A stretch of 18,358 nt of DNA from an uncultured Intrasporangium sp. (lineage in GTDB: Bacteria; Actinomycetota; Actinomycetes; Actinomycetales; Dermatophilaceae), in the NCBI GenBank assembly GCA_937873285.1, contig CALMNV010000115.1:1-18358 (forward strand), read 5' to 3'. Position numbers and translations under genes: made by a program. Each line of letters opens with the position of its first letter. The first letter of the stretch is position 1. Positions 1-10,663 of the stretch are shown one piece after another. The notes beneath the pieces are model-generated. The model saw only the letters and a program-made list of their open reading frames with translations, searched no databases and had not been told where the DNA came from.

Positions 1-656
1 CCGCTCCTGCCGGCCCAGTCGTCGTCGGCCGCCACCCGAGCGCGCGGGCCGGCCAGCTGCCGGGCGGCCGACAGAGCGAACCGCTCCGTCGTCGCGTCCT
101 CGGCATGCTGGACGAGCAGCAGCCGCAGCGGCTGCCGGACCACCGGGCCCCCGCCCTCCTCGCCTTCCCCCACGGGCGACTGGCCAGAGCCACCCAGCTG
201 TCCCTCGTGGACCCGCCGCACCGTGTGGCCGTCCATCCCCTCGTTGCTCAGCGCGTCGGCGTCGGCGTTCTCGGCGCGGGGAATCCAGCGGAAGCTGACC
301 GACCCACCCGCGGCGCCGATGCGGGCGCAGAGATCGCGGGCCTGCAGCGCCAGCCGCCGCATGTCCTCGTGCTTGATCTTCCACCGACCCGACATCTGCT
401 CGACGACGAGCTTGGAGTCCATCCGCACCTCCACAGCCGCGGCGGGCGCGACGTCGAGCACCGCCTGCAGCCCGGCGACGAGGCCGGAGTACTCCGCGAC
501 GTTGTTGCTCGCCAGCCCCAGCGGCTGCGCCAGCTCGAGCAGGACCTCGCCGGTCACCGCGTCACGCAGCAGTGCGCCGTAGCCCGCCACGCCCGGGTTG
601 CCCCGCGAGCCCCCGTCGGCCTCGAGCAGGAGGCTCCGGCCCGACCCAGCCGTCAC
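1..656 (-). CDS. RNase HI-like protein with a degenerate C-terminal phosphatase-like domain (partial, C-terminus off window)
   Basis: The 218 visible residues begin with a type I RNase H fold, which cleaves RNA in RNA-DNA hybrids. Carboxylates are at the expected places: D14 (LEADGGSRGNPG), E55 (NNVAEYSGL), D80 (RMDSKLVVEQM) and D134 (ADALSNEGMD). A Gly/Glu-rich linker (about 155-172) leads to a second domain. In relatives such as M. tuberculosis Rv2228c this is a histidine phosphatase starting with an LLRHG motif. Here the corresponding stretch reads LLLVQHAED, so the Arg and Gly of RHG are missing, and it runs almost at once into an alpha-helical stretch (ERFALSAARQLAG). The GTG start overlaps the stop of the upstream zinc-ribbon gene by four bases (GTGA), so translation is probably coupled. 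The RNase H assignment is firm; the second domain is judged by eye. Confidence 0.85.
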   Translation of the reverse strand, partial: MTAGSGRSLLLEADGGSRGNPGVAGYGALLRDAVTGEVLLELAQPLGLASNNVAEYSGLVAGLQAVLDVAPAAAVEVRMDSKLVVEQMSGRWKIKHEDMRRLALQARDLCARIGAAGGSVSFRWIPRAENADADALSNEGMDGHTVRRVHEGQLGGSGQSPVGEGEEGGGPVVRQPLRLLLVQHAEDATTERFALSAARQLAGPRARVAADDDWAGRS

Positions 657-1393
657 AGACCTGACTCGGCGGTGCGCACCATGATGCGGCGGCACTCCTC
701 GCACCGCAGCACCTCGTCCTCGGCTGCGGACCGCACCCTCGAGAGCTCCACGTTGTTCAGCTCGAGCCGGCAGCCGCCGCAGCGTCGATGGCGCAGCTCG
801 GCCACCGCGACCCCACCGCTGCTCGCGCGCAGCTTCTCGTAGAGGGCGAGCAGGTCCTCCCCCACCCCGGCGGCGATGTCGGCGCGCCCGGCGCCGACCC
901 GGCCGGCCTCGTCCTCGAGCGTGCGGACGGCGGCGTCCCGCTCTGCCTCCAGCTGCGCGATGCGGGCGGCGACCGCCTCCCGGCGAGCGGTCAGCTCCGA
1001 GACCCGAGCGGCCAGCGTCTCGGACCGCTCCATGACCTCGAGCTCGATGTCCTCCAGCTCGGCCTGGCGCCGCGCCAGCGAGGCGAGCTCGTGCTGGAGC
1101 GCCTGCAGGTCCTTCGCCGTGCCCGAGCCCGACTCGAGCCGAGCCCGGTCGCGGGCGGCACGGTCCCGCACGAGCTGCACGTCCTGATCGGACTTGGTCA
1201 GATCCCGCTGCACGTCGCCCAGCGCCGTCTCGGCGTTGACGAGATCGGTCTCGACGCTGGTGAGCTCGCTGCGGGCGACGGCGATGGCGGCCTCCTGCGG
1301 CAGCCGGGCCCGCGCATGCGCGATCTGGTCGAGGCGGGTGTCGATCCCCTGTAGGTCGAGCAGGCGCCACTGGCGGGACGGGTCGGCTTTCAG
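653..1393 (-). CDS. C4-type zinc-ribbon, coiled-coil protein (Rv2229c family)
   Basis: A 246-residue protein. Residues about 30-165 are a long charged coiled coil rich in Arg, Glu and Ala. The C-terminus holds a zinc ribbon with Cys205-x2-Cys208 and Cys231-x2-Cys234, so it probably binds one zinc. The family is widespread in Actinobacteria beside Nif3 and RNase H genes; a nucleic-acid-related role is often assumed but I know of no settled function. I place the start at CTG 1393, not at the longer GTG 1435. The CTG gives the family-typical beginning (L/M)KADP, has GGAGG six bases upstream, and overlaps the Nif3 stop as CTGA. The GTG has no visible ribosome binding site and would add an Arg-rich stretch that is just Nif3 sequence read in another frame. 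Confidence 0.85.
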   Translation of the reverse strand: MKADPSRQWRLLDLQGIDTRLDQIAHARARLPQEAAIAVARSELTSVETDLVNAETALGDVQRDLTKSDQDVQLVRDRAARDRARLESGSGTAKDLQALQHELASLARRQAELEDIELEVMERSETLAARVSELTARREAVAARIAQLEAERDAAVRTLEDEAGRVGAGRADIAAGVGEDLLALYEKLRASSGGVAVAELRHRRCGGCRLELNNVELSRVRSAAEDEVLRCEECRRIMVRTAESGL

Positions 1394-2241
1394 GGGATAC
1401 CTCCAGCGGCGTTCGCACCGACGACGAAGGTCCACGGCTCGGTGCGGATGGTCGAGACTTCCGCCTCGACCCTAGCCGGTGCGGCAGGGTCGTCGCCGAG
1501 CGCGCGCAACAGCCGGTGCCGCAGGTCCGTCAACCACAGCGACTCGCTCGCCCAGTGCCCGGCGTCGACGAGGTAGGGCGGCCCGCCTCGCGCCTCCTCG
1601 CGGGCCTCCAGAGCCGGGTGGTGGCGCAGGTCGGCCGTGACGTAGACGTCGGCCCCGCTCGCGCGGACCGCGTCGAACCGGTCGTCGCCGGCGCCGCCGA
1701 GGACGGCCACCGTGCCCACGAGTGCACCGGGGTCCCCACTGACCCGTATGCCGCCCGCCGTGGCCGGGAGGGCCCCGGCCACCCGGTCCGCGAACGCGGC
1801 CAGCGTCTCCGGCGCGGGCAGGTCGCCGACCCGCCCGACGGCATACTGCCCGTCGCTGCTGAGCGGCCGGCAGCCGGTGAGCCCCAGGGCCTCCGCGAGC
1901 ACGGTCGTGACGCCCGGATCGGCGACGTCGGCGTTGGTGTGCGCGACGTGGAGGGCGATGTCGGAGACGACGAGCCGCGTGACCGCCGCCCCCTTCGCCG
2001 ACGTCGTGGCCACCGAGGAGACGCCGCGCAGGAGCAGGGGGTGGTGCGCGACGATCAGGTCGGCGCCCCAGGCAGCCGCCTCCTCGATGACCGCGAGCGT
2101 CGGGTCCACCGTGAGCAGGACGCGCCGCACGGGCTGCGCGAGGTCGCCGGTCACCAGCCCGACCCGGTCCCAGTCGGCGGCGCCGGCGGGCGGGTAGAGC
2201 CGGTCGAGGGCGCGCACGACGTCGCGCAGCGAGAGGTCCAT
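1390..2241 (-). CDS. Nif3-like dinuclear metal centre protein (YqfO/Rv2230c family)
   Basis: A 283-residue Nif3 (DUF34) protein. The family forms hexamers with a two-metal site; its cellular role is not settled. Metal ligands are recognisable: H66-H67 in IVAHHPLL, H101 and D105 in HTNADVADPG, and H229/E233 in VDAGHWASE. VTADLRHH (about 201-208) is also typical. Length fits the short form without the extra central domain. ATG 2241 gives the usual N-terminus (DVVRALDRLYPP...DWDRVGL). It lies only five bases beyond the 3' end of the tRNA-Val gene, so any ribosome binding site would have to be inside the tRNA; a nearly leaderless message released by tRNA processing is likely. A GTG one codon upstream (2244) is a weaker alternative. 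The stop codon is shared with the CTG start of the next gene. Confidence 0.9.
   Translation of the reverse strand: MDLSLRDVVRALDRLYPPAGAADWDRVGLVTGDLAQPVRRVLLTVDPTLAVIEEAAAWGADLIVAHHPLLLRGVSSVATTSAKGAAVTRLVVSDIALHVAHTNADVADPGVTTVLAEALGLTGCRPLSSDGQYAVGRVGDLPAPETLAAFADRVAGALPATAGGIRVSGDPGALVGTVAVLGGAGDDRFDAVRASGADVYVTADLRHHPALEAREEARGGPPYLVDAGHWASESLWLTDLRHRLLRALGDDPAAPARVEAEVSTIRTEPWTFVVGANAAGGIP
1400..1404 (-). promoter_or_regulatory. Ribosome binding site deciding a CTG start
   Basis: GGAGG lies in the last codons of the Nif3 gene. It is separated by TATCCC (six bases) from CTG 1393-1391, the likely start of the zinc-ribbon gene. It is the only good Shine-Dalgarno sequence near either candidate start. 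Confidence 0.7.
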
Positions 2242-2245
2242 CACG

Positions 2246-2318
2246 TGGGCCCGGCCGGGCTCGAACCGACGACACCCGCGGTGTAAGCGCGGTGCTCTAC
2301 CACCTGAGCTACAGGCCC
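2246..2318 (-). tRNA. tRNA-Val (anticodon UAC)
   Basis: A 73-nt cloverleaf. Acceptor arm GGGCCTG pairs with CGGGCCC (one T-G pair) and has discriminator A. The D-arm is GCTC-AGGTGGTA-GAGC. The anticodon stem CCGCG/CGCGG encloses loop CTTACAC, giving anticodon TAC (valine, GTA codons). The T-arm GTCGG/CCGGC encloses TTCGAGC. CCA is not encoded. The gene sits between ahpE and the Nif3 gene on the same strand. Confidence 0.95.
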
Positions 2319-2324
2319 CTCGCG

Positions 2325-2340
2325 CGCGCCCGCGGGCGCG
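2325..2340 (-). terminator. GC-only palindrome between ahpE and tRNA-Val
   Basis: CGCGCCCGCGGGCGCG is a perfect 16-bp palindrome, able to form a six-pair stem with a four-base loop. It lies 18 bases past the ahpE stop and 6 bases before the tRNA 5' end. It may terminate or process the ahpE message. There is no T-tract, so this is tentative. Confidence 0.4.
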
Positions 2341-2358
2341 GCACGTCAGCCTAGCGGG

Positions 2359-2844
2359 TCACGGTCGCGAGCGAAGCGCGGCGAGCGCCGCACGGTAGTC
2401 GCGGAAGTCGCGCGCCTCTCCCGGACCGCCCACATGGCACCACGCGATCCGCCCGTCCCGGTCGACGAGGAAGGTGCCCCGCCCTGCCGCGCCGGTCCGC
2501 TCGTTGAAGACGCCATAGGCACGGGCCACCTGCCCGTGCGGCCAGAAGTCCGAGAGCAGCGGAAAGAAGTGGCCCTCCTGATCGGCCCAGGTGCGCAGCG
2601 AGTAGATCGGGTCGCAGGAGACGGCGAACACCTGGATGTCGTCGGTCTGGAAGTCCTCGAGACCGTCACGTATGCCGCGCAGCTCGCCGGTGCAGATGCC
2701 GGAGAAGGCGAACGGGTAGAAGACGACGGCGGCGTGGCGCACACCGCGGAGCGAGGACAGCCGCTGCTCCCGCCCATGCTGGTCGCGCAGGGTGAAGTCC
2801 GGCGCCTCGTCACCGACGGACAGGCGAGAAGTCGGATCGGTCAT
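2359..2844 (-). CDS. ahpE: AhpE-type one-cysteine peroxiredoxin
   Basis: A 161-residue thioredoxin-fold peroxidase that reduces hydroperoxides in the cytoplasm. The active-site loop FYPFAFSGICTGEL holds peroxidatic Cys51 with Pro44; Ser48 stands where Thr is usual (PxxxS/TxxC). The block LLSDFWPHGQVARAYGVFNE (97-116) and the RGTFLVDRDG stretch match M. tuberculosis AhpE (Rv2238c) closely as I recall it. Two further cysteines (Cys77 in VSCDP, Cys136 in AWCHV) are at places where that enzyme, as I recall it, has none; whether either acts as a resolving cysteine cannot be told here. The start is 21 bases after the DUF3052 stop, so the two are probably one transcript. The ribosome binding site is weak. 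Confidence 0.9.
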   Translation of the reverse strand: MTDPTSRLSVGDEAPDFTLRDQHGREQRLSSLRGVRHAAVVFYPFAFSGICTGELRGIRDGLEDFQTDDIQVFAVSCDPIYSLRTWADQEGHFFPLLSDFWPHGQVARAYGVFNERTGAAGRGTFLVDRDGRIAWCHVGGPGEARDFRDYRAALAALRSRP

Positions 2845-2865
2845 GCCGGTCAGTGTGCCACCGGG

Positions 2866-3288
2866 TCAGCGGCGCGGACCCTTGGGTGACATCAGGCGGG
2901 TCGCGGCCCAGTGCTCCGAGACGTGGAACGACCCTCCGGTCTGCAGGCCGGCGGTGGACGCGGCCTCCTCGACGTCGCTCGCCTCCACGTGACCCGGGCG
3001 GGCGGCCTTGGGGGTGAGCAGGATGATGAAGCCCTGGTCGAACAGCTTGGTCAGCGCGTCGACGAGCAGGTCCACCAGGTCGTCGTCGCCGTCGCGATAC
3101 CAGAGCAGGACGCCGTCGGCCCCGTCGTTGTAGTCCTCGTCCTCGAGCTCGCTGCCGGTGAGGTCCTCGACCTGGTAACGGAACTCGTTGTCGACGTCGT
3201 CGTCGTAGCCGAACTCCTGGATGGTCTGTCCCCCGGCGAAGCCCAGCCTGCCGAGAGTCGCCGCTCCCGCGGTGGCGCTCACTGTCAC
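2866..3288 (-). CDS. DUF3052 family protein (Rv2239c-like)
   Basis: A 140-residue acidic protein, typical for DUF3052. Recognisable blocks are the N-terminal [19 protein letters not shown], the central acidic [17 protein letters not shown], and the C-terminal [25 protein letters not shown]...TGGSFHVS. The molecular function is unknown to me. Start GTG 3288 is preceded by AAGGGG four bases upstream; a second in-frame GTG at 3282 is possible. The gene is divergent from aceE, as in mycobacteria, and probably heads a short operon with ahpE. Confidence 0.85.
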   Translation of the reverse strand: MTVSATAGAATLGRLGFAGGQTIQEFGYDDDVDNEFRYQVEDLTGSELEDEDYNDGADGVLLWYRDGDDDLVDLLVDALTKLFDQGFIILLTPKAARPGHVEASDVEEAASTAGLQTGGSFHVSEHWAATRLMSPKGPRR

Positions 3289-3514
3289 GCAACCCCTTCG
3301 TCTATGTCGTCGGATGGGCCGCAGCCCGGCGATCGTGGCCCGAGCCCGCCACGGCGGTCCCAGTCCACTAGGTACGACGCTACCGCGCAAGCGGCTCCCC
3401 GCACGGAGGTCGTGGCGCCCCCGGTGGTCGCAGCGCCCTGCTCTGGGAGAGGATATGGGGAGCATCGCCGCGGCCACCGTCGCGCGCGGGGCGTCGACGA
3501 GAAAGGAAGACGAC
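3289..3514. other. Divergent intergenic region, DUF3052 / aceE
   Basis: A 226-base gap that must hold promoters for both directions. I see a modest AT-containing stretch at 3367-3385 and GAGGATATGG at 3448-3457, which could be a -10 element for aceE, but no convincing -35. The aceE ribosome binding site AAGGAAG is at 3503-3509. No other gene is visible. Confidence 0.4.
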
Positions 3515-6286
3515 GTGGCATCCGAGGCAGGGCCGATCCTCAACGGCATACCCAGTCAGCTGCCCGACATCGATCCCGAGGAGACGCAGGAGTGGATCGA
3601 CTCCCTCGACGCGGTCCTCGACGAGCAGGGACGGACCCGCGCGCGCTACATCATGCTCAAGCTGATCGAGCGCGCCCGGCAGCAGCAGATCGGCGTGCCC
3701 TCGCTCACGGCGACGGACTACATCAACACCATCCCGCCCGAGCGGGAGCCGTGGTTCCCCGGTGACGAGGAGGTGGAGCGCGAGTTCCGCCGCTACATCC
3801 GGTGGAACGCCGCGATCATGGTGCACCGCGCCCAGCGCCCGGGGATCGGCGTCGGCGGGCACATCTCCACCTACGCGTCCGCCGCGACGCTCTACGAGGT
3901 GGGCATGAACCACTTCTTCCGGGGCAAGGACCACCCGGGCGGCGGTGACCACATCTACTTCCAGGGGCACGCCTCCCCCGGCATGTACGCCCGGTCCTTC
4001 CTCGAGGGGCACCTGTCGCAGGCGCAGCTCGACGGCTTCCGGCAGGAGAAGAGCCACCTGGTCGACGGCCGGCTCGAGGCGCTGCCCTCCTACCCGCACC
4101 CGCGGCTGCTGCCCGACTACTGGGAGTTCCCCACGGTGTCGATGGGCCTCGGCCCGATTAACGCGATCTACCAGGCGCAGTTCGACAAGTACCTGCACAA
4201 CCGGGGCCTGAAGGACACCAGCCAGCAGCACGTCTGGGCCTTCCTCGGCGACGGCGAGATGGACGAGCCGGAGTCGCGTGGGCTGCTGCAGCTCGCGGCC
4301 AACGAGGAGCTCGACAACCTCACCTTCGTCGTCAACTGCAACCTCCAGCGCCTCGACGGCCCGGTGCGCGGCAACGGAAAGATCATCCAGGAGCTCGAGG
4401 CCTTCTTCCGCGGTGCCGGCTGGAACGTCATCAAGGTCGTCTGGGGCCGCGGCTGGGACCCGCTGCTCGCCGCCGACCGCGACGGTGCCCTGGTGCACCT
4501 GATGAACCAGACGAGCGACGGGGACTACCAGACCTTCCGGGCCAACGACGGCACGTATGTGCGGGACCACTTCTTCGCCCGCGACCCGCGCACGGCCAAG
4601 ATGGTCGAGGGATGGACCGACGAGCAGATCTGGTGGGACCTCAAGCGCGGCGGCCACGACTACCGCAAGGTGTATGCCGCATACCAGGCGGCCACGGAGC
4701 ACACCGGCCAGCCCACCGTCATCCTCGCCAAGACGATCAAGGGCTACAGCCTCGGCTCGCACTTCGCGGGGCGCAACGCCACGCACCAGATGAAGAAGCT
4801 CACGCTGGAGGACCTCAAGGCGTTCCGCGACTCCCTGCGCATCCCGATCAGCGACGCCCAGCTCGAGGCCGACCCCTATCGGCCGCCGTACTACCACCCG
4901 GGCACCGACCACCCGACGGTGAAGTACAGCATCGACCGGCGGCGGCAGCTCGGCGGCACCCTGCCGAGCCGCCGGGTCGACTTCGAGCCGATGCCCCTAC
5001 CGGGCGACGAGGCCTACCGGCAGGTCAAGAAGGGCTCCGGCAAGCAGCAGGTGGCCACCACGATGGCCTTCGTGCGCCTGCTCAAGGATCTGCTGCGCGA
5101 CAAGGACTTCGGCCCGCGGGTCGTGCCGATCATCCCGGACGAGGCGCGCACCTTCGGCATGGACGCCTTCTTCCCGTCGATCAAGATCTACAACCCGAGC
5201 GGGCAGAACTACACCCCGGTCGACGCGGAGCTCATGCTCGCCTACCGCGAGGCGGTCAAGGGGCAGATCCTGCACCTCGGCATCAACGAGGCCGGCTCGG
5301 TCGCGGGCTTCACCGCCGCCGGCACGTCGTATGCGACTCACCGGCTGCCGATGGTCCCGGTCTACGTCTTCTACTCGATGTTCGGCTTCCAGCGCACCGG
5401 CGACGGCATCTGGGCGGCGGCCGACCAGATGACCCGGGGGTTCCTCATCGGCGCCACGGCGGGGCGCACGACGCTGACCGGCGAGGGCCTGCAGCACGCC
5501 GACGGCCACTCGCCGCTGCTCGCCGCGACGAACCCGGCGGTCGTGCACTACGACCCGGCCTACGGCTACGAGATCGCGCACATCGTGCAGGACGGGCTGC
5601 GCCGGATGTACGGCCCCGGGCAGTCCGGCGACGACGCCAACCTCATCTACTACCTCACCGTCTACAACGAGCCGATCGTGCAGCCGGCCGAGCCGGAGGG
5701 CGTCGACGTCGAGGGCATCCTCAAGGGCATGTACCGGCTCAAGGCGGCCGACACCCGGGGGTGGCAGCACGCTCCGGCACGGGCGCAGATCCTCGCCTCC
5801 GGCGTCGGTGTGGCGTGGGCGCTCGAGGCCCAGCAGCTGCTCGCCGACGACTGGGGCGTCGCAGCCGACGTGTGGTCGGTCACGTCGTGGAACGAGCTGC
5901 GCCGCGACGGCCTCGCCGCCGACGAGCAGGAGTTCCTGCGTCCTGAGGAGGAGCGGCGGGTGCCCTGGGTGACCCAGTGCCTGCAGGACGCCGAGGGGCC
6001 GGTCATCGCGGTGTCCGACTACATGCGGGCGGTGCAGGACCAGATCCGCGAGTGGGTCCCCGGGCCGTTCGCCTCGCTGGGTGCCGACGGCTTCGGCTTC
6101 TCCGACACGCGTCCCGCGGCCCGGCGCTTCTTCCACATCGACGGCCCGTCGGTCGCGGTGCGCACGCTGCAGCTGCTCGTCAAGGAGGGCCGGATCGACG
6201 CCGACATCCCCGCCAAGGCCGCCGATCGATACCGGCTCGACGACGTCACCGCCGGCACGTCGGGCAACGCGGGCGGAGACTCCTGA
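3515..6286 (+). CDS. aceE: Pyruvate dehydrogenase E1 component, homodimeric type
   Basis: A 923-residue E1 enzyme. It decarboxylates pyruvate using thiamine diphosphate and passes the acetyl group to the lipoyl arms of E2, making acetyl-CoA, the precursor for the fatty acid genes downstream. The thiamine-diphosphate motif runs from GDGEMDE (245-251) to [14 protein letters not shown] (274-287). Other typical blocks are [22 protein letters not shown] (114-135) and [21 protein letters not shown] (145-165). I chose GTG 3515 because AAGGAAG lies five bases upstream and the product begins as actinobacterial AceE does ([17 protein letters not shown]). An upstream in-frame ATG at 3454 would add about 20 Ala/Arg-rich residues and lacks comparable support. 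Length fits the family (E. coli 887, M. tuberculosis 901). A rare ATA codon early in the gene is part of a GTATGCCG word. Confidence 0.97.
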   Translation: MASEAGPILNGIPSQLPDIDPEETQEWIDSLDAVLDEQGRTRARYIMLKLIERARQQQIGVPSLTATDYINTIPPEREPWFPGDEEVEREFRRYIRWNAAIMVHRAQRPGIGVGGHISTYASAATLYEVGMNHFFRGKDHPGGGDHIYFQGHASPGMYARSFLEGHLSQAQLDGFRQEKSHLVDGRLEALPSYPHPRLLPDYWEFPTVSMGLGPINAIYQAQFDKYLHNRGLKDTSQQHVWAFLGDGEMDEPESRGLLQLAANEELDNLTFVVNCNLQRLDGPVRGNGKIIQELEAFFRGAGWNVIKVVWGRGWDPLLAADRDGALVHLMNQTSDGDYQTFRANDGTYVRDHFFARDPRTAKMVEGWTDEQIWWDLKRGGHDYRKVYAAYQAATEHTGQPTVILAKTIKGYSLGSHFAGRNATHQMKKLTLEDLKAFRDSLRIPISDAQLEADPYRPPYYHPGTDHPTVKYSIDRRRQLGGTLPSRRVDFEPMPLPGDEAYRQVKKGSGKQQVATTMAFVRLLKDLLRDKDFGPRVVPIIPDEARTFGMDAFFPSIKIYNPSGQNYTPVDAELMLAYREAVKGQILHLGINEAGSVAGFTAAGTSYATHRLPMVPVYVFYSMFGFQRTGDGIWAAADQMTRGFLIGATAGRTTLTGEGLQHADGHSPLLAATNPAVVHYDPAYGYEIAHIVQDGLRRMYGPGQSGDDANLIYYLTVYNEPIVQPAEPEGVDVEGILKGMYRLKAADTRGWQHAPARAQILASGVGVAWALEAQQLLADDWGVAADVWSVTSWNELRRDGLAADEQEFLRPEEERRVPWVTQCLQDAEGPVIAVSDYMRAVQDQIREWVPGPFASLGADGFGFSDTRPAARRFFHIDGPSVAVRTLQLLVKEGRIDADIPAKAADRYRLDDVTAGTSGNAGGDS

Positions 6287-6312
6287 GCCGGGCCGCCGGC
6301 TGAGCACGCCAG

Positions 6313-6347
6313 GCAGGGCCCCGAGCGCATCTCGCTCGGGGCCCTGC
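6313..6347 (+). terminator. aceE terminator hairpin
   Basis: A perfect 15-bp stem (6313-6327 with 6333-6347) encloses loop CATCT, starting 26 bases after the aceE stop. There is no T-run after it, as is common in high-GC actinobacteria. Confidence 0.85.
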
Positions 6348-6370
6348 GGCATACCAGCGCGGTATGCCGC
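6346..6370. repeat. Second inverted repeat behind aceE made of two facing GTATGCCG words
   Basis: GCGGCATACC (6346-6355) and GGTATGCCGC (6361-6370) are perfect 10-bp inverted arms around AGCGC. The repeat overlaps the last two bases of the aceE terminator stem, so it may act as a back-up terminator. Each arm contains one copy of the octamer that is over-represented throughout the window. Confidence 0.75.
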
Positions 6371-6451
6371 CCCGGTGGGCTGCCCCTGCGCCGCCCGGGC
6401 TGCCCACTGTCGCCCGGACTGCCTTTTGCGGCGGGCGCTGCCCTGCGCCGG

Positions 6452-6543
6452 GCAGCCCGTGCCCCGCAACGCAGCCCGTGCCCCGCAACGCAGCCCGTGC
6501 CCCGCAACGCAGCCCGTGCCCCGCAACGCAGCCCGTGCCCCGA
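6452..6543. repeat. 19-bp C-rich tandem array, downstream of the DUF559 gene
   Basis: Four perfect copies of GCAGCCCGTGCCCCGCAAC (6452-6470, 6471-6489, 6490-6508, 6509-6527) are followed by a partial fifth to 6543. The array ends eight bases beyond the stop of the minus-strand DUF559 gene, so a transcript of that gene would carry the G-rich strand in its 3' UTR. GGGCTGCCC at 6377-6385 and 6397-6405 is an inverted match to GGGCAGCCC at 6450-6458. A related array lies on the other side of the gene. Confidence 0.95.
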
Positions 6544-6551
6544 CCGGCGCT

Positions 6552-9261
<2,710 letters not shown>

Positions 9262-9271
9262 GCCGGTCGCT

Positions 9272-9320
9272 CGACCACCTCGGCCACCACGACCACCTCG
9301 GCCACCACGACCACCACGAG
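9272..9320. repeat. 18-bp tandem repeat just after argG
   Basis: Two perfect copies of CGACCACCTCGGCCACCA (9272-9289 and 9290-9307) and a partial third to about 9320, beginning ten bases after the argG stop. It is part of the repeat-filled gap between the convergent argG and phosphodiesterase genes. Confidence 0.9.
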
Positions 9321-9345
9321 CGCAGGCTTCGGCCGCGGGTCTCGT

Positions 9346-9465
9346 GCCGCGGCCCCGGTAGGCGCGGCCCCGGTAGGCGCGGCCCCGGTAGGCGCGGCCC
9401 CGGTAGGCGCGGCGCCGGTAGGCGCGGAGCTGGCGGGCGCGGAGCTGGCGGGCGCGGAGTCGGTC
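9346..9465. repeat. 15-bp tandem repeat (VNTR-like) just after the phosphodiesterase gene
   Basis: Eight consecutive 15-base units from 9346. Three are perfect GGCGCGGCCCCGGTA (9361-9405), the first differs by one base, one has GCGCC in the middle, two read GGCGCGGAGCTGGCG, and the last is GGCGCGGAGTCGGTC. The array ends four bases from the stop of the phosphodiesterase gene. Read on the minus strand one frame away from that gene, it would encode an Ala/Pro/Ser/Thr/Gly pentapeptide repeat. I see no conventional terminator here, so the repeats occupy the place of one. Confidence 0.95.
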
Positions 9466-9469
9466 GGGC

Positions 9470-10534
9470 TCAGAAGGAGGACATGGTGCGCACGCCTGCG
9501 AGGAAGAGCTCCCTGGAGAGCACGCCGATGTCGGCGTGGTCGGTGAAGAGACCGTCGATGCCGGTCCTCAGGTAGGCCAGCTGCTCGTCGACGGCTCGAC
9601 CGTAGTCGGCGTCGGAGCCCTGGCGCAGCTCGCGCGGCAGGAAGGCGTTCTCGGCCCGGAACGTCCACGCGTGCACCGCCAGACCGGCGGCGTGGGCGTC
9701 GGACACCAGAGCCGTGGGCTCCGAGGCGAGGCTCCCGTCGTCGCGGCGCGCGATCACCTGCTCCTTGTCGGCGCCCACGACGTCGATCGTCCCGGCCAGC
9801 TCCACGAGCGCGGGCGCCGTGAGCAGATCGGCATACCGCCGCCCGTCGCCGCTCGCGACCATGTCATACGGCCTGCCCTCGGTGGTGAGCAGCACCAGCG
9901 GGCAGCGCAGCCCGCGCCCGTGGCGCAGCTCGAAGAGCGTCTGGAGCTCGAAGCACTGGACGAACAGCGGGGCGTCCTCGGAGTCGAGCCGGTGGCGCCG
10001 GATCGAGACCGCCGCCAGCCGGGCGACGTCGATGCCGCACTCCCGGAAGAAGGTCGGGCTCTTCAGCTCGGGGTAGACGCCGATGCGGCGGCCCAGCTCC
10101 TTGCTCAGCCGAGATCGCAGCGCGAGGACCTCCTCGAAGGTGGGAATGGCGAACTGCCGGTCCCACATCCGGTTTCGCGGTCGCAGCAGCGGCAGCCGCT
10201 CACGCGCCCGCAGGGTGCGCAGCTCCGCCAGGGTGAAGTCGGTCGTGAACCACCCGCTCACGCGCTCGCCGTCGACGACCTTGGTCGTCCACCGGTCGGC
10301 GAACTCGGGGTGGTCGGCCACGTCGGTCGTGCCGGAGATCTCCGGCTCGTGACGCACGACGAGCACCCCGTCCCGCGTCGGGACGAGATCCGGCTCGAGG
10401 AAGTCCGCCCCCATGCGGGCGGCCAGCTCGTAGGCCGGGATGGTGTGCTCGGGCCGGTAGCCGGACGCGCCGCGATGGGCGATGACGAGGGGGCGGCGCG
10501 GGGACGGGCGCTCGGGCCCCGAGAGTCGCTTCAC
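9470..10534 (-). CDS. Glycerophosphodiester phosphodiesterase (GlpQ/GDPD family)
   Basis: A 354-residue GDPD-fold enzyme. It hydrolyses glycerophosphodiesters, from phospholipid or teichoic acid turnover, to glycerol 3-phosphate and an alcohol. Catalytic and metal residues are visible: H20-R21-G in VIAHRGASGYRPEHT, E47-P-D49 in FLEPDLVPTRDG, and H62 in VVRHEP. GVYPELKSP (downstream Glu) and GIDGLFTDHAD near the end are typical. I see no signal peptide, so it may be cytoplasmic. The start is uncertain. GTG 10534 gives a compact N-terminus and has TGCAAT six bases upstream, which could be a -10 for a leaderless message. ATG 10678 is in frame but adds 48 Arg/Ala-rich residues and begins inside the palindrome at 10664-10684. 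The gene is convergent with argG and divergent from fasR. Confidence 0.88.
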   Translation of the reverse strand: MKRLSGPERPSPRRPLVIAHRGASGYRPEHTIPAYELAARMGADFLEPDLVPTRDGVLVVRHEPEISGTTDVADHPEFADRWTTKVVDGERVSGWFTTDFTLAELRTLRARERLPLLRPRNRMWDRQFAIPTFEEVLALRSRLSKELGRRIGVYPELKSPTFFRECGIDVARLAAVSIRRHRLDSEDAPLFVQCFELQTLFELRHGRGLRCPLVLLTTEGRPYDMVASGDGRRYADLLTAPALVELAGTIDVVGADKEQVIARRDDGSLASEPTALVSDAHAAGLAVHAWTFRAENAFLPRELRQGSDADYGRAVDEQLAYLRTGIDGLFTDHADIGVLSRELFLAGVRTMSSF

Positions 10535-10663
10535 CCACCGATTGCAGCCGGCCAGCCGGTCACGAAGCCGACGTCGGCGCGACGCCGAGGTGAACAGTGG
10601 GCGAGGAGCGCGGGCGCACATCGAGCCCGAAGCCGCCGCGGCAGGTAACGGTCCGCGCCCATC

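Noticed and set aside
2246..2318. The tRNA-Val as attachment site of an integrated element.
   Set aside because: No integrase, no repeated tRNA 3' end and no foreign-looking genes beside it.
3371..3384. GGTA-N6-TACC before aceE as an operator.
   Set aside because: The arms are only four bases long and expected by chance.
3221..3514. An N-terminal extension of aceE.
   Set aside because: It overlaps the DUF3052 gene in antisense and is low-complexity. GTG 3515 has a good ribosome binding site and the expected N-terminus.
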